Notes under the pieces: model-generated
Told to the model about the DNA's origin: nothing
Databases searched by the model: none
The model's input: the letters and a program-made list of their open reading frames with translations, nothing else
Program-made: the position numbers and the translations under genes
Part shown: positions 10,173 through 21,600 of the stretch, piece by piece
Layout: each line of letters starts with the position of its first letter
Numbering within the stretch: the first letter of the stretch is position 1
Source of the DNA: Opisthocomus hoazin
Taxonomy: Eukaryota; Chordata; Aves; Opisthocomiformes; Opisthocomidae
Assembly: GCF_030867145.1 (NCBI RefSeq)
Contig: NC_134433.1
Location: 11,793,216 to 11,857,215, forward strand
Length of the DNA stretch: 64,000 bases
Direction of reading: 5' to 3'

Positions 10173-10345
10173 GGCGGCGGGGCGGGGGGGCGGCGCGCTC
10201 CGCCCGGGAGAGGCGGCCCAGGCCCCGCCCCGGCCCGCAGCGAGCGGGGGGCTGTGCCCGGCCCGGCGGGGCCCGGCGCGGTGCGGGGCGGCCGGGCTCG
10301 CTCCCGCGGGCTTGCTGAAGGCGCAGCTGCCAGCGCCGGCTGGGC
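9860..10345 (-). promoter_or_regulatory. CpG-island promoter of SLC46A1
   Basis: This segment is very GC-rich with dense CpG, in contrast with AT-richer flanks after about 10.35 kb. It spans exon 1 and roughly 170 bases upstream of the start codon. Several GGGCGG/CCCGCC-type boxes (SP/KLF-like) lie at 10180-10270. No TATA box was seen. It fits a housekeeping-style promoter with dispersed starts. Confidence 0.75.
9948..10172 (-). CDS. SLC46A1: SLC46A1 exon 1 coding part, start codon and TM1
   Basis: ATG at 10172-10170 has G at -3 and G at +4, and the distance to TM1 matches human. It encodes 75 residues: a Pro-rich cytosolic N-terminus, TM1 ([20 protein letters not shown]), then the first luminal loop with two sequons (NAS and NGS) and Cys63. 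The donor is GTGCGG, read from 9947 down. The frame stays open upstream but contains no ATG there, so this start is chosen. Confidence 0.93.
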
Positions 10346-10349
10346 CCGT

Positions 10350-12480
10350 TGTGGTTAGCAACGTGTAACCACTTCTGTCGATTCACAGCGCGTTGGAAAA
10401 TACCTATTTGTCTAAAAGACAAAATAACTTCCAAACTGTAACACGCCAGGGGTTTCGGCTGCGCCGCTGAGCTTGCTGGTAGGTTTGGTCTGCCTCGAAG
10501 AGCAGGTCGGTAAGCAAAGGCCAAGTTCTTTAAATTGGAAGCAGACAATTCAGTGTTAGATCAACCCGTTTGTACAAACCGGGGTAGCTCCAGACCGATG
10601 TCAATTGGCATCACCCCTGTTCACAGGCTACAGGTGCAGCTCAAACAAGTCCCCCTGAAGACCTCAACCCTTCGTTCTGGACTAACACACACACTTACCG
10701 AGCGCATCTACAGCATCTCTGAGAGTAACAGGACTCCCGTGGCAGGGGAACCGATCGCGGTGGACGTGCTGCTTCTAAAGAACAGGCACGATGCGTTAGC
10801 TGAGGTCCTCCCGCGCTGTTACTTCCATCCCATAGGCAAGACTGCAGCTGGAGGCCAACCTTTGTGTTCCAGAGGTGTGACAACAAGAGGCTTCCTTTTA
10901 GATTTTCATTGCAACCTTAGGACATAAAAGTAGAAAGTGGAAAAATCACTTTGCCATTGGCTCATTTTGTCACTGCATCTTTTCAGACACTAATTCAACA
11001 CTAAGTGGACGCAAAAACACTTGAGGATATAATTAATTTGGAAGATCTTTCTCATTCTTTGTGTATCAAGGGTGAAATGCTAAAGCTCACAACTGGCAGC
11101 TATTTAACATGATGCTGGTTTTGTGAGCAACATGCCTAAGTCAAGCTTGCGAGAGAGCTCTGAGTTTGCAGCTCTGACAACTGAAACCCCACTGTTTTTC
11201 AATCATAAGCACGTTATTGAAAGAGAACAAGCCACAGCAGAAAGGGGCTGAGAGAGAGTAACAGCAGAAGCTCTTTGTGGAGCTGGCATCAGATGACCTA
11301 ATGACTGCGCTTCTCTCTTTCTCTCTGCTTGAGTAAGCTATAAACAGAGCTGTGACAATTTATACCAATCAAATGGAAATGTTATCTTCATTATCTGAAG
11401 TATGCACTTGCATCTACCAAATAAAAACAACAAAGTGACATTAACAAGACACTCCCTTTGGCATTAAAAACTTCAATTCCCTTCCTGCGTATTTACAGAA
11501 CCAAGTAATTCACTGCTTGTATTTTGGAAGCTTCTTGCAACTGGGACAAGAATTGCTGATAATTTCCCAGTAGCACTATTTTTCCCTTTTTTTTTTCTGG
11601 TTTTTCTTTTTTTTTCTTTTTTCCTTTTCTGCTTTTTTCCCAGTACACCCTGCAAGCTACCAAAGCTATACCTATAAACTTGCAAGACCACAAAGGTGAA
11701 AAAAAAAATAGCCCAATGTTTGCCAAGTGACACACTGTAGCCAGGTCTTTCTCAATCCACTGAGATCTAACAGGCTATGTCAGAGAGGGTTGCTAGGTCC
11801 CCTCTTTGGCCCTGAGCCTTTCTTATAACATATGGGGCTGTCATGTGGGAGGAACCGAGTTCTGGCCAGACCTAAACTTTTCCCCTATTGCTCTTTGAGT
11901 AGAAGAAAACAGAATTGTCATGAGAGTCATCCTTGGACCACAGAAAGGTGGGTGGCCCTGCTCTCAGGTGGTAAGAACAGTGGGTCTGTTCCTGCGTGGG
12001 GACTTGATGTCGCATCTGGTGACAGGAGCTCTGCTCTAGTGGATTTTGCTACCCACGAATTTCTCAGTGAATACAATGATGTTTATGTAACGTTCTGTGT
12101 AGTTGTTTCTAATCTCTGTATTTGAGTATTACAGATGCAGGTGTGTTTTGCAGTATTCTACAGGTTTTTGAAACAATTTTCAACCTATTATGGAGGAAGC
12201 CGTTCCTATTTTTTACAGGAAGAATAATGGTACCTATTCAAAAAAGGCATTATTAAAGATCAAAACATTAATATTCTTTAAACAAAGCACAGGTAATTTC
12301 AGGACGCTTTTAATAAACTTACTTGGACCACAAGGAGTTAATTCTTTCCTGGATTTACCAGTTATCAGGAAGATTGTCTTTAGAAAGTTCCTGGTCTGAC
12401 ACTCTTTTGCTGTCTCCTCCCTTCTTTGTTCTCTTCCTTCTTTCTCTGATTACAGTTCCAAAAACAACACCCAGCCTCCT
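10350..12480. other. Intergenic DNA between head-to-head SLC46A1 and SLC13A2
   Basis: About 2.1 kb without a supported gene. It includes a T-rich low-complexity tract at 11579-11640. Open frames here are short and do not resemble known proteins. Confidence 0.5.
11579..11640. repeat. T-rich low-complexity tract
   Basis: About 60 bases, nearly all T with scattered C and G. It looks like decayed poly(T), or poly(A) on the - strand. Confidence 0.8.
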
Positions 12481-12490
12481 AAGGTCAATG

Positions 12491-12515
12491 GTTAATATTC
12501 CCGAGTGTTTATATA
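12491..12515 (+). promoter_or_regulatory. Likely SLC13A2 core promoter (TATA box, HNF1-like half site)
   Basis: TATATA at 12510-12515 lies 52 bases before the SLC13A2 start codon, implying a very short 5' UTR. GTTAAT at 12491-12496 is half of the HNF1 consensus. HNF1 regulation is common in kidney and gut transporter genes, but the second half site is poor here. The TATA call is inference from spacing. Confidence 0.5.
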
Positions 12516-12566
12516 GTCTCCAGCAGCAGACTTCAGGCCTTTCAGCACTGGGCTAGCTCCAGCACC

Positions 12567-12668
12567 ATGGCTGGCTTCTTGCAGATGACCCTAGCCTGCA
12601 GGAAATACCTGATCATCATTCTTGTACCCCTTTTGTTTCTCCCTTTGCCTCTGGCTGTTCCTACCAAG
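12567..12668 (+). CDS. SLC13A2: SLC13A2 exon 1, start and first membrane segment
   Basis: ATG at 12567 sits in a near-perfect Kozak context (CACCATGG). It encodes 34 residues including a hydrophobic helix, [18 protein letters not shown], as in NaDC proteins. The donor is GTAAGA at 12669. Found by similarity. Confidence 0.92.
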
Positions 12669-15600
12669 GTAAGAACTTCTTAAATTGAATTTGAGAGCCG
12701 AATCTCTAAATCTCTCCTTAGAGTTGTTCCTGTTAAGTGACAGAGCTGAAGAGAACATACAGATTCTTTCTCAGAGGCATCTTTCATTTATTGCTTGAAG
12801 ACCTTTATCTTCTGAGAAAATCCCTTTGACTACTGATAGTGGCGGAATATAAAAGCCACAGATGGATGAACAGACACATCTGTGATTGCAGATTCTAGAG
12901 GAATGCCAGTGACATGCAATTTTGTAACTTTTGCTTTGCATCTAACTGATTTAGCAAAGATGTTCTATGCTGAAGCTCAGACGTGTGAATGTAAATTACA
13001 ATCTAAGTCCCAATTTTAATCCCCCTTTTGAATTTCTAGAAGTAACCAGTCCACATTCTCTTGTCATTTTTTCTGTGTTGTCATTGCCAGATAGAAGAGG
13101 CATTTTTCTTGGTTGGATGGACAAGGCATTCTTATACATAAAGACAAAATGATATGTATTTCACTTCTTTTTTTAACATCTTTCTGTAAGAATCTCTCCA
13201 AACAATGATTTAAAATTCAAACTTTCAAGTTTTTGGAAGACACCTTGCTTAGGATTCCTTCAGAAAAAGTCAACTACAAAACCCTGTAGTAGTGAGGCAG
13301 GCATTTCTCAGACATTGATCCTTTCAACCGAGCACTGTGAGTAGGCAGACTGCCAGCATTCTGCTGCTTCTTCACTCTGGCTTATTTCTCTCACTCCCAA
13401 TCTCTTCATGCAGACAGATCTAATCTCTGGTCTTCAGGTCTCTTCTTACAGTCCCATCATTAAATAGCTAGTCCCCATCTACCTCTCCTGTCACTGCTCT
13501 TTGGATGTCAGGTCCTAGCTCTTTCCTCTGGCCTCTGCCTGCCTGTCTCCCGATCCCTGCTGACTCCCAGTTTCTAGTCTCCTTTGCCAAGCTTCATTCT
13601 TCACTCCACTAGCTCTTCCCTGTCTTTTTGTGCAGCCTGTCCCAAAGCTCTTTCTTCCTCACAGCTCGTTTTCTGAGTGTTATCAGAGACTTTGGAGCTA
13701 TGACCAGAGGATTGCAAGCAAGAATGATAAAGTGGCACTTGAGGTGAAATGTGGTGACTGATCAGGCATGTCCTTTTATTCCCTCGCTATGCAAATAAAA
13801 TAGCTTAAACTATCACTTAAAAGCTTACTAAGAAGCAAAACAGAAAAAGTACTTTTTTGCTAGTTAACTTTCATAGGCAAAAGAGTTACTGAAGTTAAAT
13901 GAAAGCTGGATTGGAAAAGCTCTAAGTAGCCAGAAAGAGATTTTTTTTTTTCCTGAAGCCACGACTTTGAACTTACTTGCTGGGGTCATTGTTACCATAC
14001 AATACGTCCTTGGGATTGCCTGTGTAGTGATTTGGCAGTCTTGGTTCAGTTCCTCTTTGAAAAGGACTCTCTCTGGTTTCTATGTAGCCAGCTACAACAC
14101 AAAAATGTAAAATGTCCTAGACTTTTCGCTTTGCCATCTGTAAGATTTCTTGCATTAGAATTGTGCTTCGTGGTACTGCTGAGCAGGAAAAGCTGGTACC
14201 TCAGCATGCAGAGTTGTAAGCAGAAAACTTACAGGGTGGAATTTCACATTTTTCTGCTCTGTTGAGCTATTAACCTGCCCTATAATGACACAGCAACAGA
14301 CACTAAACTGTTACAAATGAGAGCAAAAAATGCTAACAATTTTGTCTAAAGACAGAGGAAGGTCCTTACAGGACAACTGACTTCGTGAAAAACCTTCTTC
14401 CAGCTTTTACTGAGAACCTGTTCACAGCAGGCCGGAAGAGAATAGCACTGTGCTTCCAACACATGTTCCAAAGCCCTGCCTACAGCCTCTCCAAAGGCAT
14501 CCAGTGGCATCTCTTAATAACAAAAATGGGAGAAAAAGGATCATCAACATGGGAAACTGCTTTCAGTGATTAATGGGATGTATAACTAAGGTTCTTACTG
14601 CTCTCATTTGAAAATGAGGCTCAAAAAGGCATCTTTTCATCTCTTCATCAATCTCTTTCAGCTTTACCTCTCCAACCCTGCTGCTTTGGTAATTTACCAC
14701 CTGGATTGCTATCATCTACTTTCCTCCAGACTACCCAGCTCCCTATTCATCCTCTCCCTTCATCAGCTCTGTAACTTCCATGCCATGTTCAGAAGTCCAG
14801 AGCGTGTTCTAAAGCATCACAAAGTTTGATCCTGCCAGCCATTATTCCAGCTCCTGGCTGTAATCTAGCCATTACAATTTCCATCTCTTCATTGTTTCCT
14901 CAATAAGCATCACTATGTTTTCACTCATGCTGTCCAGTGTATTTTTAGTGGACATCCTTGATCCAAAACCACACAACCACTTTTTTCTTCCTTTGGATTT
15001 GCTGGTGCCCATTATTGCACTAGTTCCAAAATGAGGAAGACCCTGTACCCTGCAATGCTGATTTTCTTGCTTTCTTCATCAGCCCAGCCCTATGAAAATC
15101 AGTTGTGACATGTTATTTTGAATCTTTTTAGTGTCTAGGACTGAGTTAAATATTTTTACATAAAATTTGGAGTGGTTGTCCAAAGTGGTTGTCCTGTTTT
15201 CTCAGGAAAAAAAAAAAAATAACATGAAACAGAGGATCATACTTTCTTCAGAGACATGAGTCAAAGTCAGTGGAAGCTGAAACTGATCTGTGACTAGTTT
15301 GTCAGTGAACCTTTCAAAGTCTGTACTAAGCTAAAAATCCAATGAAAAATAAATAAAAGTATTTACAATACAAGGAATCCAGGCTGCTGAAATTAGTTGG
15401 GGTTCATCTGGGTCACATGCAGGGAAAAAGGTGGAGAAACCTTGGCTGGATCAGTAACTATTTCTGCAACTCAAAGACAGAAACATATAAAAAGAAAATA
15501 GGACTATCAGCAAAATCAAGAAGTCTGTGCAGGGACTGCCATTTCCTTATCACGAAGGGTTCAAAGTCATCAGTTTGTTTCTGTTCCTACGTTTCTTGGT

Positions 15601-18600
15601 TTTCCCCTTTGGAGGCCTCAATATTTTCCTCATAGTTCTGATAAGGTTGTTGAATAGTTTGTCATTTGATTAGGATCTGCATAGGTAGGAGGATAGACGG
15701 GAGAGAAAGACAGAAAATAACCTTTTCTCAAATCCCTTTATCAGGCAATGAATATAATTACGGGCTGTTGCCTTCTCAAAGCGTGAGATGTACAGTCTGT
15801 TCTGACTGCATGTACTCTTCTTCTGTCAGGAGGCCCAATGCGGTTACGTGATCATAGTGATGGCACTGTTTTGGTGCACGGAAGCCTTGCCGTTGGCTGT
15901 CACATCTCTCTTGCCTGTCCTGCTGTTCCCACTAATGAATATCATGGATTCAACAACAGTAAGAGATCTTATTCTATACATGTTTGCCTATGTATTTATT
16001 GGTCATCTTCTCTTATTCTGGAATTGTTTCCAGAGTGTCGTGCAAAGAAGAGAAAATTGCACTATTGTTACACAGAGAAACGGTTGTTCTCTCTATGGAA
16101 CAGAACTTGCATCAGCTTAGAGTGAACTCTGGGTGGAGCTGCTAATCTGAAATCAAATTCACTGTTTAGATGCAATCCATAGTTACTGCATGCTAATGTC
16201 TTCCGAACAAGATCCTCCCTCAGAAAATGCCTTCTCTCTTAGCTTCCTGTCACTATTTTCTCTCCCTTGTTCCACTTTACAGGTCTGCCGGGAGTACCTG
16301 AAGGACACCAACATGCTTTTTATTGGGGGACTTGTGATGGCCATCGCTATTGAGAAATGGCAGCTACACAAGCGCGTTGCTCTGTGGGTCTTGCTTATCA
16401 CTGGTGTCAGACCAGCCCTGTGAGTAACAGTCATGAAAATGCTGTGGGATAAAGGACTTCATGGCATTAGTTCCTGTCTCAGACTTGCCTTAGTCTCCTA
16501 TGTGAATCTGCAAATCATATCCTACAACACTTTTCTACAGTCCAAGTGAGCTAGTGCCTGAGCAAACCTTGCAAATGGAGATCCTTTGATGTGTTAGAGA
16601 CCTGGTGCCTCTTTTTTGAATTCCAAATGACTTTAGGTGGAGAAATGGCAACAAGAGAGTCAATTCTGAAAAGATAAAGGTGCTTCTAGACTTGGCCAGA
16701 AGCACAGCTTTAGACAATCAGGAAAGACTACAGCTGAAACACAGAAAACATATACTCTCTAACTGTTATACTAATTGCAAAGAGAAGAGGAAATATGGGG
16801 ATGCTTGTTTTGAAAACAACAAATGTTCACTAGACTAGAACTTTAAGCTATGCAGAAGCTACATGGTCCTATTTAATTTGTCTCAGATCATGAGAAGAGG
16901 GAATAACTGAAGGAAATTACAAAGCAATAGAATAAAAATGCATACAGGATAAATCCCTTCTCATCTCATATATAATCTACATCTCATCTAAAGAATAATT
17001 TTGAGACAAATAACATAGTAATACTGAAACAAGGATTAGAGTTTTACCTGACTAAGAAGAGAATCTTAAATTATAGAGTTGGGATAAAATTACAAAATAA
17101 GAGATCATCTTTCTTATGGCTTAAAATGATTGCCATTTGAGATCAAATTCAGTTTGCAATTCCTCTTCAAAACACATTATAGTACATTAATATGTGTTAT
17201 TGAGATGGTATGTCTTCCTCGGAAGCATGCAGAATAAGCAGGATACTGACCAGATAAACTGTTTGGTCCAAGGTATCAGCTCCCACTGTCCTAGTCATAG
17301 GAATGTAAAAGCAGAATTGGCTGAAAAAAAAAAAAAAAGTTAACTCTTACAGTCTCATTCACAAAGCAGACTAGGGTAACAGGAATTGCTAGGTGTGAAT
17401 TGCTAAACATTTTCCAAATCCAGTATTTGTAACCAAAGCTTCTTAACAAAAAAAGGGCATTTCATCGCTGAGTCCTGAACTGGCCTATTGAACCCTTTTC
17501 ACTTCAGACTTCTCATGGGTTTCATGATTGTGACCGCCTTCCTGTCGATGTGGATCAGCAATACTGCCACCACTGCCATGATGGTCCCAATAGGACAAGC
17601 CGTGTTGGAACAGCTGCACAAGTCGGAAGTGGAGTGTAGCACACCTGGCCAAGCATCCGAAAACATCAATAAAGCCTTTGAACTGCAGGAAGAGTCAACT
17701 AAACCAGACACCTCCAAAGAAACAGAGGAAAACGGTGAGCCGGTGATGGGTGTTTTCCTCTTTGAGGTAATGGAGGATGACCTGATGCCTTCTTCACTGT
17801 AATTATAGTTGCTAGTAAATTCTAAAAGAAGAATGTACCTAAAGCATCCTGACTGTATTGAATAGCATTTAGGAGGCTCTTCCATGAATCAGACAAAAGC
17901 ACAGTAAGATCTACTGACTTGGCTGAAGTTAGAAACGGATTGAAAATATGAAGAAATGATAACTAATCAACAAAACCACAAAATGTACAAATTCTCCATT
18001 AGCTGAAGCCTTTATATTAGGCTTGATATTTCCCTATATATTTATGTTAGTTCAATTATTATGTATTGTGTAACTTATAAGATAATACAGAATTCCCGAG
18101 GCAACATTTCTGGCTTATTTCGTGCCAGAAGGTTAGGGATTAAAATGATCTTTAGATTAGAAAGATATACAGTCATGCAACAATATCTCTTTACCAGCTG
18201 TCCTGCCCTCCTCCAATCTTTGAGACAAACCTAAGTATTTCTGAATGTAAATCTCAGTGCCAGCAGTCAGGTGCTGGTACAGAATGAACTCCCTTCAGAC
18301 CAACCCCTCTGATTCTGTTGTACCTTCCTGAATTCTTGCCTCTCGCCCCTCCGTGTGCAGTTCTGACATTGCCCTAGTTCACTGAGAACTGTCAGCAGTA
18401 TGTTCAGACTTTATCACATATTTCAACTTCTCTTCTTCTGAAAAACTGCTCTGTATCAAGACAAGCAGTGAAAATGGACAGAAGATCAAAGAATTAACAA
18501 TACCAGCCTTAAAATGAGGAAATTTGTCTCTTTCAGCTTTGAGTCCACTGTGTCCTAGCCTTGAAATACTTCATTACACAGGGAGAAGATCTCTCCTATC

Positions 18601-21600
18601 CAGTCTAGCTCCTCTAACTCTGTTGTTCCTGTGTTGGGACCTAGGTAGTAGTCATGTCCTGACAGTTGAGGAAGACAGAAAGAGAAATGAAAATCTGCTA
18701 GAGGAGAAGCACAAGAAATTCTGCAAGGGAATGTGTCTCTGTATTTGTTACTCAGCCAGTATTGGAGGGATTGCAACTCTGACTGGGACAACACCAAATC
18801 TGATACTGCAAGGCCAAGTTGATGAGTAAGTCTGGTTGAATTTGGGATTACATACCCACTAAACTGTATCATTCTGCTACAGCTGCTTCCCGGCCAACAC
18901 TGAGAAGGAAAATATCAATTTGGTAACTTTGTCGGGATGTTATCTTCTCTTTCTTAGTGGGCTTCACAATACCTCCACTTTTCTGAATCATTAAGTAAAT
19001 ATAGAAGAGAGTGCAGCATTTTGGATGCTAACAGCCACCTGCATTTTACAGGCTCTTTCCTAACAATGGCAATATCATCAACTTTGCCTCTTGGTTCTCC
19101 TTTGCCTTCCCCACCATGATCGTGTTACTGGTTTTGACGTGGATTTGGCTGCAGATACTGTACTTGGGCTTTAAGTAAGTACCCTTTACACACTGTAATA
19201 CAGCTGACAGGCCTGTTATCAAGTACTCATTATATGCTGTAACACAAATGATACTTTTACTGATGAGCCTATGCTTGAAAGCCAGACTGCAAGTGACAAA
19301 GTCTTCACCCACAACAGAGTCTAGCAGAACAGCATACTAAGTATCTATTAAAATACTGCAACTTTTTCTCCAAGGAACCTGATCAAATCCCAAGTAAATA
19401 TACTCTGTAGATGAAAATAAGAAGTTATAACTGCAATAATATTTTCTGCAGCATTGCTTTCATGTCCTGAAAGATTGTTGTGCTTCAAACCAGGAAATTG
19501 ATTTCTACATATAGCTGATAAATACCTTTGTGACGAGAGTTGCTACAGACCTAGAGGATTAGTATTGCACTCGTTCCCAATGCTAATCACCCCATACAAC
19601 CGGTTTGCATTACCTACCTATTTAATAGTTAGCCTATCACTTTTGTATTATCCCCAACCTCCTTTCTTTCAAATGGAAAGAGCGCTGTAATACCAGAAAT
19701 GGTAATTTTGTCTTCAAATTCCTCTTTCAAACTTCTTCTTTTCTGCCATTTTAAAAAGCTTTGCAATTGTTTACTTCCTGGTGATCATATAGCTTTGTCA
19801 ATCACACTACCATTGTCGTGATTTCCCCGTGAGTCCAGACAGCACACCTGTTTGTGCTTAGATCATGCACTTTTAGGGGCAGGAATCTTCTCGCTGATCA
19901 TCTTCGCAATACACAGAACAATGCAGTTACTATCCAACACCTATGGCTGCTGATGCTATGATAGTAATTTATATATAATTTCTATATGTGTATGTAAATA
20001 CATGTGTCTAAAAAAAAGTATGACTGAGTATGAAATTTGGATTCTTAACTCTGAGGGTATCTAGCACATTTCTCTGATATTTCTTGTCTATTTCTATTTT
20101 TAGTTTTCGGGAGAATTTTGGCTGTGCTGCAAATGCCTCTGAAAAGGCTAAGGAGCAACAGGCCTATGGCATTATCAAGGAAGAGTGCAAGAAACTGGGC
20201 TCAATGAAATTTGCAGAAACAGCAGTTTTGATCCTCTTCATCCTACTGGTTCTGCTCTGGTTTACAAGAGACCCTGGTTTCATACCAGGTTGGGCAACAG
20301 TTCTTTTCAACAAAAATGATACAAGGTATCATCACTTTTCCTCTTCACTTTGCATAAAAATGAAGTAGGCTAGGTTTCCTAAACACGAAAACACAGCTAG
20401 ACTAAATTTCTAACTGATCTATTGCAGCTATGTCACTGATGCTACAGTTGCCATCTTCATTTCAATTTTGTTGTTTATCATCCCTTCCAACATTTCTAAC
20501 AATGGCAGAGACAAACAACAAACAGGTAAGTTTACTACAGGCATCAAAGTCAACTGTCAGACTGAGTACACAGGGAGTTTTACATTTTAGATTTAGAAAG
20601 GAAATTTCAAACGTTAAACACAATTTCAAACTGCTCTTCCTGCATAGCTACAGCTGTATGCTTTAGGCTAGGCAAGGCATATATCCCATAAAAGTCCTCT
20701 GTTTCTTGTAATTTAACTAAGCAGGAAACTCGTATCCCAGCAGTGTTCCAGACACTAGCAGACACATATGTAAAATCTTCTGAAGCTGGAGCCTTCAGGA
20801 GAGAATATATGACTTAACAGAAACACATACAGTTCTGCAGATATGTTGCCATACTTCTAACTCACTCCTACCGTTATTCTACTGTGCCTCTTGGAGCAGC
20901 TACAGATCATTCATTCATATTTTTGCAAGTCAAGTTTTAAAATCTTTGTTGCTGAGGGTCTCATGATCTGCTTTAGGAGATAATTCCACAGTCTACTTGA
21001 TGTTGCTGACAGAAGTGTTTCCTGATGTTTAGACTAAACTCACCTCCCACCAAGAAGTCCTCCCTTTCTTTGGAGAATGTAACATGGCTTACAAAATCTT
21101 TTTGGATTTTAGGCAGCAAATCAAAGTTCCGAGCACCTCCACCTCTCTTGGACTGGAAAGTAGTTCACCAGAAAATGCCATGGAACATTGTGTTTCTGCT
21201 GGGAGGTGGCTTTGCCTTAGCCAAAGGCAGTGAGGTAACATTCCTCCGCTTACCTGGTATTTGTGTCTTCTTGGGTGTTTTCCATCTTGCTTTTCATGCA
21301 CGCTCTCCCAGAACGCAAGAGGGCATGCTGGTAGCACCAAACATGCATTTCCTCAGCTAGTGGCAGTAGGATAAACTTCACGATCCGTAGGAGGAGTCCT
21401 GTGATTAGAACAAATCTTTATTATTCCCTGTGCAACTGGGATGGTACTACCAATCAAGGCAGCATGATTAACTGTGTTTCTAGAAAAATGGATGATTAAG
21501 AAACTACCCCAATACATTAATGGTCCTATTCAATAAAACTTAATTGATGTGGCAAGCATGAGGAGATAATGTGCCCAGGATGGGTCTCCAAACTATTTCA

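Noticed and set aside
9239-10318. 359-codon open frame on the + strand over SLC46A1 exons 1-2
   Set aside because: It is antisense to the real SLC46A1 exons and open only because the region is GC-rich. The product is low-complexity Arg/Gly/Pro-rich text with no family resemblance.
9297-10361. Long - strand frame extending SLC46A1 exon 1 upstream to 10361 and through intron 1
   Set aside because: There is no ATG upstream of 10172 in this frame (it opens at a TTG), and the frame passes through the intron into the wrong phase of exon 2. The 10172 start matches the family length.
9778-10548. 256-codon - strand frame across the promoter
   Set aside because: A GC-island frame shadow. It uses exon sequence in a wrong frame.
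10535-10927. 130-codon + strand frame upstream of SLC13A2
   Set aside because: No similarity, no splice or promoter context and atypical composition. It is probably chance.
12491-12503. Full HNF1 site upstream of SLC13A2
   Set aside because: Only the GTTAAT half fits. The second half (attcccg) does not match ATTAAC, so only a half site is claimed.
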